Assembly: GCF_026262505.1 (NCBI RefSeq)
Contig: NC_067204.1
Span: 12,790,522 to 12,854,521, forward strand
Direction of reading: 5' to 3'
DNA length: 64,000 bases
From: Trichomonas vaginalis G3
Lineage: Eukaryota; Parabasalia; Trichomonadida; Trichomonadidae
Shown here piece by piece: positions 31,445 through 41,711 of the stretch. Every line of letters begins with the position of its first letter. Position 1 is the first letter of the stretch. The notes under the pieces are model-generated. The model saw only the letters and a program-made list of their open reading frames with translations. It was not told where the DNA came from and did no database searches. The position numbers were made by a program, and so were the translations under genes.

Positions 31445-33481
31445 TTATATATCCTCAAGTTCAGCACCATCTTTATTGATTTCTGTTGGATCTGTGTAAG
31501 AATTGAGGACATCAATAATTTCTTGATTTCCTTTTTCTTTGGCAATATCTAAAGGAGTTTTGCCGTTTTTATCTTTAACATTCATATGAGGGTATTTTTC
31601 AAGACATGTTTGTAAAACTCCAAATGAATTATAAATACAACACATGTGTAAAACATTTTGATTTTCTTTGTTCAATGAATTGACATCTGCACCTTTAGAA
31701 AGAAGTAATTTGGCCATTGATGTATTTCCAACTTCTGCACAATACATCAATGATGTTATTCCTTTGTTGTCTTTAACATTTATATCTAATCCTTCTTCAA
31801 TTAGCATCAATCCGACATCTTGTGAATCATGCTTAACAGCCAAATGCAATAACGATTTTCCTTCATCATCCTTCGTATTTCTATTGCCTCCTCGAGTCAA
31901 AAACAATAAACAAATTTTCTCGCGATTTTTAATCACAGCGTGTTGTAAACTAGTCAAATTATTTGAATCCTTTGTATTTGGATTTAAACCTTTCTGCAAT
32001 AATAAACTTGCTACATCAACAGCTTCGTTTTTAACGGTTTTATGTAATGCTGTCATTCCCTTTGAATTAACAATTTTGACGTCAGCTTTGTATTCGAAAA
32101 GAACTTTGCAAACATCAAAAGAATTGTAACGAGCGCAAATGTGAAGAGGAGTGTTTTTGCCTTTGTTCAAAGAATTAACATTAATTTTCTTTTCCAATAA
32201 GCTGCGAACAATTTGATCACTGTTGTATTTGCATGCAATATGAATCGTTTGTTTGCCTTTTGAATTTTTGCCATGTAAATCTAATTTGCGTGACAAAAGT
32301 TTGAAACAATCAATTGAATCGAAACAAGCGCAATAATCAAGTAAAGATTCACCGCCCAAAAGCATGAAGTTCCTGAAATCAATGTCATGGGTTTTCCTTG
32401 CAATCTCTGCTTCGCTCAAATTACATACTGTAACAACACCATAATTGGCACCTTTTGAAACCAAAAGTGACAACATTTCAACATTTTGTTTCTTGCAGCA
32501 AATGTAGAGCGCTGTTGCTCCTGCGCTTGATTTGGCATCGGCACCGTTATCAAGGAGATAGTTGACAAATGGTAAAATGCCAAATGGAACACAATACAAA
32601 AGTGCAGAATTGAAATTCTTTGTTTCACATAATTTGTAGATGTAAAGAAGGAGATCGTGGTGTTCTGATATCTCTTCGAAACTGATCTTGAAAGGATTCC
32701 AAAACTTCATTTCATAGCCGTGATCGTGGTTAATAATTACGTTTTTAATCGGAAAGTCTTTGAGATTGGTCAATCCGATCGTTTCGATGATCTTATCGAT
32801 GATGAAGCGATTCCCACCAAGAAATGCTAAGTTAAGATGGTCTTTTGTAATTGTCAATCCTTTTTCAACGCAAAAATCGAAGCAATTCTTGGCACCGAGT
32901 TGACAGACCCAATCAGAAATCGAATTAGAGTTGAATGGAATGAACCATGGTAGTCTGAGTTTATCTTCAAGATCATAATCAAATTTTTGAAGATAATTAT
33001 AGTCAACGTGCTTCTTAAACTCTTCTACATCATCATACAGTATAGCATGCATAAGAGTGTCTGGTTTGAAGACTTCCATCAAGCGATTGAATTCGTCATC
33101 GTTTTGTATTTCGTGAGAGAACTTAGCTGTAACTTGATTGTATTGGTATTTAATGAATGCAGAGAATAGAGGTGAGAAATCGAAATTTTCGAACTTGTCG
33201 TACTTGAATTCGTCCATTAATTTCATAAACAAGTTCCAATAAACACGTGTGTACTTTCTATTGAACGAACATGCTTTGTCTATCATCTGAAAGAATGAAA
33301 TACATGGTATTTGATACTTGCGTACAAGATAAATGATGGTTTTTGCTAATGTCGAAACGTCATCTTTATAAATTGGAGTGAAAATGTTTAGTCTGTAAAT
33401 CTGTGTAACCACGGAGATGTAATCAGCAAATGTTTCGTGTAGTGTATTATACATATCCTTGTCAAAGCTTGAAGATGACAT
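31445..33481 (-). CDS. Ankyrin-repeat protein (separate family)
   Basis: 678 residues beginning MSSSSFDKDMYNTLHET. The N-terminal half is helical, with the block WVCQLGAKNCFDFCVEKGL followed by LNLAFLGGNRFIID, a DUF3447-like relative. About ten ankyrin repeats follow from residue 300 on (TIHIACKYNS, PLHICARYNS, ALHKTVKNEA, LLHLAVKHDS). The C-terminal 20 residues are acidic. It is convergent with the frameshifted ankyrin gene (stops about 90 bp apart) and intact. Its sequence is clearly distinct from types 1 and 2. Confidence 0.88.
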   Translation of the reverse strand: MSSSSFDKDMYNTLHETFADYISVVTQIYRLNIFTPIYKDDVSTLAKTIIYLVRKYQIPCISFFQMIDKACSFNRKYTRVYWNLFMKLMDEFKYDKFENFDFSPLFSAFIKYQYNQVTAKFSHEIQNDDEFNRLMEVFKPDTLMHAILYDDVEEFKKHVDYNYLQKFDYDLEDKLRLPWFIPFNSNSISDWVCQLGAKNCFDFCVEKGLTITKDHLNLAFLGGNRFIIDKIIETIGLTNLKDFPIKNVIINHDHGYEMKFWNPFKISFEEISEHHDLLLYIYKLCETKNFNSALLYCVPFGILPFVNYLLDNGADAKSSAGATALYICCKKQNVEMLSLLVSKGANYGVVTVCNLSEAEIARKTHDIDFRNFMLLGGESLLDYCACFDSIDCFKLLSRKLDLHGKNSKGKQTIHIACKYNSDQIVRSLLEKKINVNSLNKGKNTPLHICARYNSFDVCKVLFEYKADVKIVNSKGMTALHKTVKNEAVDVASLLLQKGLNPNTKDSNNLTSLQHAVIKNREKICLLFLTRGGNRNTKDDEGKSLLHLAVKHDSQDVGLMLIEEGLDINVKDNKGITSLMYCAEVGNTSMAKLLLSKGADVNSLNKENQNVLHMCCIYNSFGVLQTCLEKYPHMNVKDKNGKTPLDIAKEKGNQEIIDVLNSYTDPTEINKDGAELEDI

Positions 33482-33747
33482 TTTGTTAATTATTTTTTTG
33501 TAAAGTATTCAATTATTTTATGAAGATAAATTTTGCATAACTCATTCATGGATGTGAAAAATATAGTTTATTAAAATGATTTTGTAAAGAGTGACAGTCA
33601 GAAAAAAAGCGGCCAATGTTTTTTACTAGCGCATATGATAAGAACATATATGTGTGAGCAGGATCAATCATGCTTATATTCGCCAAATATGTTTTATAAT
33701 GAGAATTTGAATATCAATTGAAGAAACGTTTGATATATAAGGATATT

Positions 33748-34595
33748 TTATTCATTTGAAATAAATATCAAAGAAATAATGTTAATTAGAGACATAAAGC
33801 TATAAAAATTACAATAATTTTGCATTGTTAAAGAAAATAACTTTTCTATAGAAATAAATCCATTCCCAGAGCGTCCCGTTTTAGTGCTCCCATCCGGTTG
33901 GATAATTTCTTCATTCCCATTTTTATATATTACATTTTTCAAGATAGGGCTAGCAAAGCTACTGCCCCCTCCACCAGCTCCACGGTCGGCACCACCTCCA
34001 CCCCAAAATATCCGCTTCCACCACCGCCAGATGATGCAAGGGCAGTTGAACAAGCTTTTCCACCTGTCAAAAAAGTGCCATTCTCCGCATTACAGCTTGA
34101 GTAATTACTACCGCCGGGATATCTTCCTCCAATACCTGGAGACGATATAGTAGCACCGGTTCCAAACCAATTATTTAAACCATAACCATTTCCGGCAATT
34201 TTACCTCCGTAACCACCATTATAACTTAATTTTGCACCACCTCCAGAACCTGATACTATTATAACATCACTAACATTATTATCAAATGTTATAAATGTTG
34301 CACCGCCTCCTGTGCAGGAGTTTTCATTCCTTTCACCAATCGAATTTCCACCTCCTTGAAAAAAAATCTTTGTAATTGGAGATGTACTGCATTCACCTTG
34401 TTGACCTACATAAACGTTAAGTTTTGTATGATAATGCAATTTAATAATTCCTTCTGTATATGCGCCAAGGCCAGATGTTTTGTCAGAAAGTACGCCACCT
34501 TGAGAGCCCCATACTTTTAGTGCATATATTCCTGGTGATAATGTGACGTTTTGAACTTTTCCTGTATAATCAAATCTAAGAAGTGATGAAATTTG
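33748..34595 (-). pseudogene. Glycine-rich family gene, 5'-truncated and frameshifted
   Basis: The minus strand from 34595 reads DYTGKVQNVTLSPGIYALKV, then WGSQGG, LNVYVGQQGE, GGGATFITFDNN and SGGGGSGYFG, the pattern of the glycine-rich domain (ALK/LTK-like Gly_rich) seen in trichomonad surface-protein families. No ATG precedes it; a TGA lies at 34596-34598. After GYFG the frame is lost in a run of G, and the next frame continues GGGGADRGAGGGGSSFASP and QPDGSTKTGRSGNGFISIEK before a stop at 33748. One extra G would restore the frame. Two lesions and no start argue for a pseudogene. Confidence 0.75.
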
Positions 34596-34809
34596 TCAAA
34601 AATCATAAAATTTCAGAATCTGTTTTGTCAATTTTTTGAATGTAAATTTTGCAATTTTTGAAAGGTTCTTTGTGGATCATAACAAATAAATGCTTTATTG
34701 ACTTTCATTTGTGGAAAAAAGACTTTCTTGCTGAATATTGGGAATAATTGGTGTGCAGCACCGATGAAAAGTGCAAATAAATTAAAAAGTGACAAAAACG
34801 AGATTTTAA

Positions 34810-35820
34810 ATGAGCACTATAAATCGACCCGTAACTGCATTAATTTACCCACGCGGTACATGTAAAGCTCAGACTTTTTATTTTCGTGGTGATGATATAC
34901 ATAAAGAACCGGAATTTTTAGATAACAAATTTCGTTCTGCAAAAATTCAGTACGATCGAGCAAAAACAGAGTTAGATGAAGAAAAGCAGCAATATGAGAA
35001 GGTTCAAGCAGAATTAGCCAAGAGAGAAGGATACACAGTGACGTTAGCCTCTGCTTTAGGTGATGAGTCCAATCAAACAGAAGAAAACGCTAAATTAAGA
35101 ACTCAAATTACAAAACTACAAGATGAAATCGAAAAATTTGATAATGCTATTTCTGAAGCAAAAGATCAGCAGCATCCAGGCTTATTAGCGCAATTACAAA
35201 AAGAAAGAACATTTTACAACGCTGAGATAGAAGATTTACGTATCAGTATCTTCACTGGAATTGATAATATTCGTAATGATAAGGAGCAAATTGCAAAAAT
35301 TGTTACATCAAAGGAATATACCGATGCGAGTATGGTTAAAAGTGATAGAATGGCATTTCAGAAGTTCTACAGTCAACTCAGAACAAAAATGGATAAACAA
35401 TTTGCAGAATTCAGTGCCAAACAAGCCGAATCTGCAAAGCAAAGGCAAATTCGCGTTAAACTACCTCCATCAATTGATCCACTTTGTACCCAGCGCAATA
35501 ATGCAATCTTAGAAAAAGAAGAGGTTATTCGAAACAAAGAATTTGCTGAATTACGCAAGAAACTTACAGCTCAAGTCTTATTAGACCAACTTGAGACAAT
35601 GAATCAAACAATTATAGCATTGGGTGGCGAACCAGTTGATATCGAAGAAATTCGTGAGAAATATGGAGCTCAGCCACAACAGCAGCAAGAAGAAGAGGCT
35701 AAGGAACAACAATCTACAAAACAGCGTCAAATTAGATCTCCTACCAGGACTTCTGCACGAAATTGGAAAGATATTCCGAAGCCAAGGTCTAGAACTGCAT
35801 ATTCGACAACAAGGAAATAG
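34810..35820 (+). CDS. Coiled-coil protein of unknown function
   Basis: 336 residues starting MSTINRPVTALIYPRG. After a short N-terminal segment, residues 38-190 and 215-265 are long charged helices with heptad spacing (KIQYDRAKTELDEEKQQYEK). The C-terminus has a Gln/Glu run and a basic Ser/Thr/Arg tail (SPTRTSARNWKDIPKPRSRT). The look is that of a cytoskeletal or flagellar/axonemal structural protein, but no family was recognised, so this is only an impression. Convergent with the RMI1-like gene. Confidence 0.75.
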   Translation: MSTINRPVTALIYPRGTCKAQTFYFRGDDIHKEPEFLDNKFRSAKIQYDRAKTELDEEKQQYEKVQAELAKREGYTVTLASALGDESNQTEENAKLRTQITKLQDEIEKFDNAISEAKDQQHPGLLAQLQKERTFYNAEIEDLRISIFTGIDNIRNDKEQIAKIVTSKEYTDASMVKSDRMAFQKFYSQLRTKMDKQFAEFSAKQAESAKQRQIRVKLPPSIDPLCTQRNNAILEKEEVIRNKEFAELRKKLTAQVLLDQLETMNQTIIALGGEPVDIEEIREKYGAQPQQQQEEEAKEQQSTKQRQIRSPTRTSARNWKDIPKPRSRTAYSTTRK

Positions 35821-35895
35821 ATTAATATTGTTTATGAGTCTTATTATTGAAAATGTATGTTATTAAATCTCTATTTTTTATAAATTTAAATTTTT

Positions 35896-37029
35896 TTATT
35901 CATAAAAGAAGCCATCTTTGACATATCCCATAACTCCAAGCAAACTGGATGATGCTAAGTTGCTTATCCTGTCCATCTCACTCTGTGGGAATCTGATAAA
36001 TTGGTCTGGTAAGCAATTGAATGCTTTGATGCATAAATCATCGCTTAATCTGACTTGTTTCTTATCAGATAAGGTGCATGTGATGGAATACTTCAGTTCT
36101 CCATTCTTCTTCACAAGGCAAATGTTGTTGACTTCAATGATCTTTGAATTTTTGTCAAAACTAGTGAAATTTTGATTTTTGGCACTTTTTTGAATATTGT
36201 CACTTTTTGGTAAATTTTGTGACGATTGAATTTCTTCATTTCTTTGGCTTGCTTCAATTGTAGCTTCAATCTCTTGGATCTCATCGCTTTGGAGGTCATC
36301 ATTTGAAAGGAAGTCCATTTCTTCGTCATTTTCGTTTAATTTCGACAATTTCAACTGAGGCTTCGATTTTTTAGGTTTTTCTGATTGGATTTCAACTGTA
36401 TCTGGTTCCTTTGTAGTTGATTTCGACCTTGTTGTCTTCTTTCTTGTAGTTTTCTTTTCAGATTTTGTAACTTTTCTCTTTTTCTTCGATTCGTTAGGAA
36501 CTTCGGTAATTGGGAGATCATTTTCGTAAATAACGACTGCATCGTTCTTGTATATGTGTAATTTCTCTCTTTTTGAGATAATCTGATTCGATTTTCCTCC
36601 CAAGACCTTTGTATTATCTTTATTTAGGAGAAATACACCATAGAATGCTTCAGTGCCTTTATGAACGCATATTTTGAGTCCTGGTATAGATAATACGTCG
36701 AGATCTAACTGATTAACATCCAAAAGTCCAATAAAATCGCATCCTTTAGCATGAAGGAGTAGTTTAAGTAGTCCATTTTCGTTCATCTCGAAATTTACCC
36801 TCTGAGCGTATGTAATACTGATATCTACTATCTCATTTACTTGGAAAATTATGTTTTCTTCCATTGTAAATTTTGGTTTTTGGTAAATTTCATCGCTGAG
36901 GACTTCTTTTGAAGTATCTTCTATATCAGTATCAAGGAACGCATTAAGTATTTCTTTTGAATCTTCACCTATATTGCGTTGAAGCCATTCTGGATTCAGT
37001 TTAGCACCATATTCAATTAATGTATCCAT
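35896..37029 (-). CDS. RMI1-like OB-fold protein (RecQ-Top3 complex subunit)
   Basis: 377 residues from the ATG at 37029 (MDTLIEYGAKLNPEW). An in-frame ATG at 37053 overlaps a probable Inr, so the later one is preferred. Residues 45-155 match the RMI1 N-terminal OB-fold: VNEIVDISITYAQR, LLKLLLHAKGCDFIGLL, IPGLKICVHKGT and GVFLLNKDNTKVLGGK, the last close to LLLKPENVKVLGGE of human RMI1. RMI1 supports Top3/RecQ dissolution of DNA junctions in the nucleus. A Lys/Arg-rich linker includes KKKRKV, a classic nuclear import signal, then an acidic stretch and a C-terminal domain that may be a second OB-fold. The first 33 codons are duplicated at 41712-41811. Confidence 0.72.
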   Translation of the reverse strand: MDTLIEYGAKLNPEWLQRNIGEDSKEILNAFLDTDIEDTSKEVLSDEIYQKPKFTMEENIIFQVNEIVDISITYAQRVNFEMNENGLLKLLLHAKGCDFIGLLDVNQLDLDVLSIPGLKICVHKGTEAFYGVFLLNKDNTKVLGGKSNQIISKREKLHIYKNDAVVIYENDLPITEVPNESKKKRKVTKSEKKTTRKKTTRSKSTTKEPDTVEIQSEKPKKSKPQLKLSKLNENDEEMDFLSNDDLQSDEIQEIEATIEASQRNEEIQSSQNLPKSDNIQKSAKNQNFTSFDKNSKIIEVNNICLVKKNGELKYSITCTLSDKKQVRLSDDLCIKAFNCLPDQFIRFPQSEMDRISNLASSSLLGVMGYVKDGFFYE

Positions 37030-37045
37030 AAAATAAATTTTGAAA

Positions 37046-37050
37046 AGTGA
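37046..37050 (-). promoter_or_regulatory. Inr-like site of the RMI1-like gene
   Basis: On the minus strand TCACT fits the Inr consensus and gives a leader of about 19 nt to the ATG at 37029. The same stretch is kept in the duplicated copy near 41828-41832. Confidence 0.4.
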
Positions 37051-37169
37051 CATCACATCAATATTTTATAAACTAAATATAAATACATATTCATGAGCTT
37101 ATATACAAATTATTTTCTGTATTGAAATTCTTGGAAAATGACTTTTTTTTATAATAATAATAATAAATT

Positions 37170-37924
37170 TTATTCTTGATTAGTAATATTTCTGATTTAA
37201 GGGGTTAATTCAGCTATAGTTGTTCTCAAACTATTAATTTTTGCGCCTTTTTTAATTAAAATTTTTAATATTTCTGGTTTCTTCTGAAATGCGGTCATTT
37301 CTCCAGCAGTAGCATTCTCTCTGTTGGGAGTCAATTGAATTCATCTCTGTTCAAATATTCAATTGAAATTGACAAGCATCCCTCAAACGATAAATTAGAA
37401 TGATTCTTGAGGAATTGAGCGCATTCAATGTTTCCTCCTGCAAGTGCAAACTGGATTGGTTGTCGACCTTCGTCATCTTCTTGTAATAAATCGGCACCAA
37501 GATTGTTCAGGTATTCTAAGCATTTGATCGATCCAAAGAATGATGCAAGTGAAACATATGGAGCAGAGAATCCTAAGATAGGAGGTGCAAGAAGAATTGA
37601 TGGATTTATTTTTGTATCTGCTTCAGATTTAGAATTAACAATGGATTTGAGTGATGTAACATCATCTGTCTTCAAAGAATCGATGATACTCTTAAGTGGG
37701 AAATCATATGGGACTATCCATAGATTTGACCGAATCTTAGTAAGATAATCGAAGAAATCCTTAATTATCGATAGGATCACTTTGTATAACATGATGATAA
37801 TCCTGAATTTGAGTGTAAATTGTTTCAAGTTCATTTGGATTAAAGATAAGGAAAATATTTCATTATTTGACTGTGATATATGAATTATTAATTTTTTTCT
37901 ACCTAAATTTGTAAAAGAATGCAA
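37170..37924 (-). pseudogene. Type 2 ankyrin pseudogene (copy A), centre deleted
   Basis: Compared with the intact copy at 42086-43861, the first 65 or so codons are missing and internal deletions put part of the N-terminus out of frame. From the block FFDYLTKIRSNLWIVPYDF to SISIEYLNRDEFN the frame is open and nearly identical to copy B. It then stops where about 650 bp of ankyrin repeats have been removed (junction near 37330). The last 150 bp again match the 3' end of copy B, ending TNQE and a stop at 37170. It cannot give the full protein. Confidence 0.85.
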
Positions 37925-37987
37925 GATGAATTTATTGAATTATCAATTATGTTTTACTTTATTGACCTCAAAATATTTCAATGTGGT

Positions 37988-40276
37988 TCATGCTCCTGGA
38001 AAATCTTCATAATTATGCGATGACACATGTGATTTAAGAAGTTGAATAATTTTATTATTTCTCTTTTCCATTTCAGGTGTAAGAAGAATTTTCCCTTCTT
38101 TATCTTTTGCACTACAATATTGTGGATATGATGAAACATCTTCTGTTGTTGATTTTTGACTAATTTCCGTTGCTAAATCTAGAGCTGTTTTGCCTTTATT
38201 ATCTTTTATATTGATATCTGCACCATTTGATAAAAGAAGATCTATTACAGATTGTCTATAATATTTGGCAGCAAAGTGAAGAGGAGTATTTCCCTTACTT
38301 TCCTTTGCATTAACATCTGCACCATGCAATATAAGAATTTTCGATGTTTCTGCTTTATTATTCCTTATTGCAATATGCAATGCCGTCAAACCTTTATCAC
38401 TTTTTGCATTTACATCTGCGCCATGTGATATAATAAGACTTGTAATTTCTTCGCAAGAGGCATATGCAGCAATTAAAAGAGCTGTAAAACCGCTATTATC
38501 TTTTGCATTGACATCAGCACCATGGGAAAGAAGAATCTCAACAATTTCTTTATAATCAAATTGTATTGCAAAATAAAGAGGTGTTTTTCCGATATCATTT
38601 TTTGCATTAACATCGGCATCATACGATATAAGAAGTTCGATGATGTTTTTAAGATTTCTAATTGCTGCCAAATGAAGAGGAGTATTTCCATCGTAATCTT
38701 TTGAGTTGATATCTACTCCATGTAATATGAGGAGTTTTGCAATATCTTTAATATTTTCCATTGCTTCAAGCTTAAGAGCTTCTAAATCAATATCATCTAT
38801 CGGATTGATATTTGTCCCATGTGATCTAATCCATTCTTCAATTTCTTTTTTGTCTATATCTGCAACTAAATGAAGCATACTTTTCATACAAAAACACTTA
38901 ATATTTTTATCTGCACCATGTGATATGAGAAGTTTGGTAATTTCTTTATTGATTTTTATGATAGACCAATAGATAGGGGTATATTCATTTTTATCTATTG
39001 AATTGACATCAGCACCATATGATATTAGGAGCTCTACCATTCCTTTACAATTATTTTTTGTCGCATAATGAAGAGGTGTTTCTCCCTCTTTATCTTTTGC
39101 ATTGACATTAGCACCATGCGATAAAAGGAGTTCAACTACTTCTTCACTATTGATATTGACTGCTAAATGAAGAGCTGTGTATCCATGTTTCTGCTTCCAA
39201 TTGATATCAATACCATGTGAAATTAGAACTTCTGTTGTTTCTTTATATGGTGAATAATGAAGAGCCGTCTCATTATAATCATTTTTTACATTGATATCAA
39301 CACCGTGTGAAATAAGAAATTCTGCAATTTCTTTACAATTTCCGACTGCTGAATAATGAATAGCTGTGCATCCTGCTAATGATATTTTAGAAATATCAAT
39401 ATTCTCATTCATCAGAACATCGATGGTCTGTGGGAATGCTGCACACCATGGAATAATTAAATCTTTGTGTTTTTCGAGCAACATGAAAACGATTTTCAAG
39501 TTTTGTGACTTGATAATTAAATCACCATTAATAAACTCTGGATCAAAAAGATCTCTTTCGAATACATAATCGAGACATTGATTGTTATGGGATGCGACAA
39601 TATTGCTAAAACATTTTTCATCGATTTTGTTGTTTTTCGTGATTTCATTAATAATGTCAATATTTCCTCCAATGAATGAATATTGATAACATTGATCGGA
39701 TATTTTGATTTCATAATTTGAAATGATGAAAAAGAAAATGTTGACAGATCCAAAATAACAACATGCTTCAATAGGATCCATCCTTACAAAACAAGGGATT
39801 CTTATTGAAATACTTTCCAATGGATGTTGTGTAACATATTCTCTGAACTTGTCAACTTGATCATTCATTAAAACATATTGAATTTCACCTTCTTTCGGAA
39901 ATGTATTTGTATCAAATTCAATTTGATTAATTGTATCCAGTTTTTCCGATGCATGCAATCGTTTATGTACTTCATCAGAAAGTAAATCACCATATTCGTA
40001 TAATGTTTTATATCGTAATAAATCTTTATATTTGAATGAATGTTTGTTCAATATGATGTTAAGAATATTGACATATGTAACAATTGATCGATAATTGTAC
40101 TTAATCGCGTTGAATATACTCATGAATAACAAGTGGATTGGTCCTTTGTACTTGCAGATTAAAACAGTTTCTACAAGGTTGGAAATTTCTTCAACAGATT
40201 GATCTGCTTTTATGTGATAAAGATTCTCATAAGCTCCTATGAAATCGTTAAAATTCTTTAAATACTGATAGCCCAT
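37988..40276 (-). CDS. Ankyrin protein type 1, copy A
   Basis: 762 residues, intact. Residues 1-295 are the conserved N-terminal region (MGYQYLKNFNDFIGAYENLY; DUF3447-like block EACCYFGSVNIFFFI). About 13 ankyrin repeats follow, then the family C-terminus (KEGKILLTPEMEKRNNKIIQ). Its repeats share order with copy B at both ends, but the middle differs and it lacks the identical 99-bp array. On the minus strand TCACA directly before the ATG could be an Inr with a very short leader. It starts 304 bp from the divergent small gene. Confidence 0.9.
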   Translation of the reverse strand: MGYQYLKNFNDFIGAYENLYHIKADQSVEEISNLVETVLICKYKGPIHLLFMSIFNAIKYNYRSIVTYVNILNIILNKHSFKYKDLLRYKTLYEYGDLLSDEVHKRLHASEKLDTINQIEFDTNTFPKEGEIQYVLMNDQVDKFREYVTQHPLESISIRIPCFVRMDPIEACCYFGSVNIFFFIISNYEIKISDQCYQYSFIGGNIDIINEITKNNKIDEKCFSNIVASHNNQCLDYVFERDLFDPEFINGDLIIKSQNLKIVFMLLEKHKDLIIPWCAAFPQTIDVLMNENIDISKISLAGCTAIHYSAVGNCKEIAEFLISHGVDINVKNDYNETALHYSPYKETTEVLISHGIDINWKQKHGYTALHLAVNINSEEVVELLLSHGANVNAKDKEGETPLHYATKNNCKGMVELLISYGADVNSIDKNEYTPIYWSIIKINKEITKLLISHGADKNIKCFCMKSMLHLVADIDKKEIEEWIRSHGTNINPIDDIDLEALKLEAMENIKDIAKLLILHGVDINSKDYDGNTPLHLAAIRNLKNIIELLISYDADVNAKNDIGKTPLYFAIQFDYKEIVEILLSHGADVNAKDNSGFTALLIAAYASCEEITSLIISHGADVNAKSDKGLTALHIAIRNNKAETSKILILHGADVNAKESKGNTPLHFAAKYYRQSVIDLLLSNGADINIKDNKGKTALDLATEISQKSTTEDVSSYPQYCSAKDKEGKILLTPEMEKRNNKIIQLLKSHVSSHNYEDFPGA

Positions 40277-40570
40277 TGTGAATGCTTCTATATTAAAGGA
40301 ATTTTAAATGAAAATAAATTTTGATCGTTCAACTTGAAAAAATATATATATAAGTTATTTATATGCATATATGTAAATTGAGAATATATATATGCAGTAA
40401 AATCCTCAATTTTTGAATTTTATCAAAAAAAATGTTGTAATTTGAAAATATACATTTGTCATGAGCAAAAAAATATGTTTAATTTATTGAAGAGTTTGTA
40501 AACTAAACTAGGGGCCCTTTAAAACCAAGCATTGAAATTGAGTAGTCTAATTGAAAAAGTGTATATAAAA

Positions 40571-40575
40571 TCATT
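40571..40575 (+). promoter_or_regulatory. Inr of the small MSG-family gene
   Basis: TCATT with +1 at 40573 gives an 8-nt leader to the ATG at 40581. This is a typical trichomonad arrangement and the best evidence that the small gene is transcribed. Confidence 0.55.
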
Positions 40576-40580
40576 GATTT

Positions 40581-40769
40581 ATGAGCGGCCGTTATCATAG
40601 GGAATATGTGCATGTTGAGCATACAGACAAAATATGTAATAAAATACTTGTCAATGGCATTGGATACATGGGACCCAATATGTATGAAAATAACCCTGAT
40701 AATGTTTGGTATAGCATAACAAAAGAGGAGTTAGCTAAGTTTAAAAAGAAGAACCAGAAAAAAGATTAG
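40581..40769 (+). CDS. Small MSG-family protein, copy A
   Basis: 62 residues starting MSGRYHREYVHVEHTD, with GYM in the middle and a basic C-terminus (ITKEELAKFKKKNQKKD). It is related to the 64-residue protein at 28306-28500 (MSGR start, GYM, KEELA) and to the truncated piece at 47736-47807, whose first 16 residues are nearly the same. It is charged, has no membrane segment or cysteine pattern, and no known family was recognised. In every case it is divergent from a type 1 ankyrin gene, so the two may share a promoter region and perhaps a process. Confidence 0.65.
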   Translation: MSGRYHREYVHVEHTDKICNKILVNGIGYMGPNMYENNPDNVWYSITKEELAKFKKKNQKKD

Positions 40770-41005
40770 AAATGAATTTCCTGATTTATGACCAGATTCC
40801 AAATATGAAGCTCATTTTTTGCAAGCCTAAATTTATTCATTAAAAATTTATGTAATTGAGATTTTAGATAATATTTGGTAGTTACTTATTTATTTTTGAT
40901 ATAGTTTCAATGTGCTTCCAAATAAAATACGATTTAATCAAATTACAACATCTTTTTTCGATATATTGCAAATTATGAACTCCCTGCTGCATGTATATAT
41001 ATATG

Positions 41006-41088
<83 letters not shown>

Positions 41089-41299
41089 GTATATATAAAG
41101 TTACAGTTTCTGATTTATATCAGAATTGTTGAAAAAAGTATATGAAGATTAAAAATAAGTTGAATTTTTAATATGTTTCCTAAGATTATATATCTTGCAT
41201 CGATGATGCCAATAGAGATACAAGAAAAAAAAACTAAAAGACTTTGATAGTGATAATACAAACAATATTATTTTAGAATAATACAAACAAAGATTTAAT
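40770..41299. other. Spacer with AT microsatellite
   Basis: AT-rich DNA between the small gene and the helicase fragment. From about 41130 it matches copy B (near 47790). The part before that is absent from copy B. Confidence 0.6.
40991..41097. repeat. (TA)n microsatellite with regular TG interruptions
   Basis: About 107 bases of alternating T and A, broken at intervals of 10-18 bases by TG. The regular spacing suggests an expanded unit such as (TA)n-TG. It produces a meaningless Tyr/Ile/Val open frame. Confidence 0.95.
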
Positions 41300-41684
41300 T
41301 TAAACATGTAAAGATCTTTCTTCAAATTGAGAAAGAGTTTCTTCTGCTGTGATTGCTCGAATCGCTGATTGCTTCAGTTTCTTAGCACAATCGACAGAAG
41401 ATATTGTGCTATTGATTTGCGATGCAGAGATAATAGAAATGAGTTTATCCAATGAGCATTTTTCAATATCATATTTGGAAGTTATACCTGCACTAAACAA
41501 AGACCGTGCAATTGACTGAGAGCAACCTAATGACATAAGAGGAATAACATCATTTTTGGCACCATGTTGAATTCGATTTCTTGCAACTGCTAAAATTGCT
41601 GAGATTTCTCTGAAACCAGAGGCTTCACAGAATTTAACAACTTGTGTTGCGTAGACAACAAACGAATCTCTGAGATTTTCTGCA
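41300..41684 (-). pseudogene. Duplicated 3' fragment of the helicase gene
   Basis: The last 128 codons of the helicase at 47991-50315 are repeated here almost without change (ENLRDSFVVYATQVVKFCEA to SQFEERSLHV and the stop). Upstream of 41684 the similarity ends abruptly, followed by 27 unmatched bases and then RMI1-like sequence. There is no helicase core, so it is a non-functional end piece of the segmental duplication. Confidence 0.93.
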
Positions 41685-41711
41685 CTGCATGTATAAACAT
41701 CAAATGTCTGC

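Larger units (their letters stand above)
36931..41684. repeat. Tandem segmental duplication, copy A
   Basis: Copy A holds, left to right, the 5' end of the RMI1-like gene, a gutted type 2 ankyrin pseudogene, an intact type 1 ankyrin gene, a small plus-strand gene and the 3' end of the helicase gene. Each part has its counterpart in the same order and orientation in copy B (41712-48374). Similarity is high across coding and noncoding parts, with a few large indels. Confidence 0.9.

Noticed and set aside
40912-41145. 77-codon frame rich in Tyr, Ile and Val
   Set aside because: Translation of the AT microsatellite; no coding signal.
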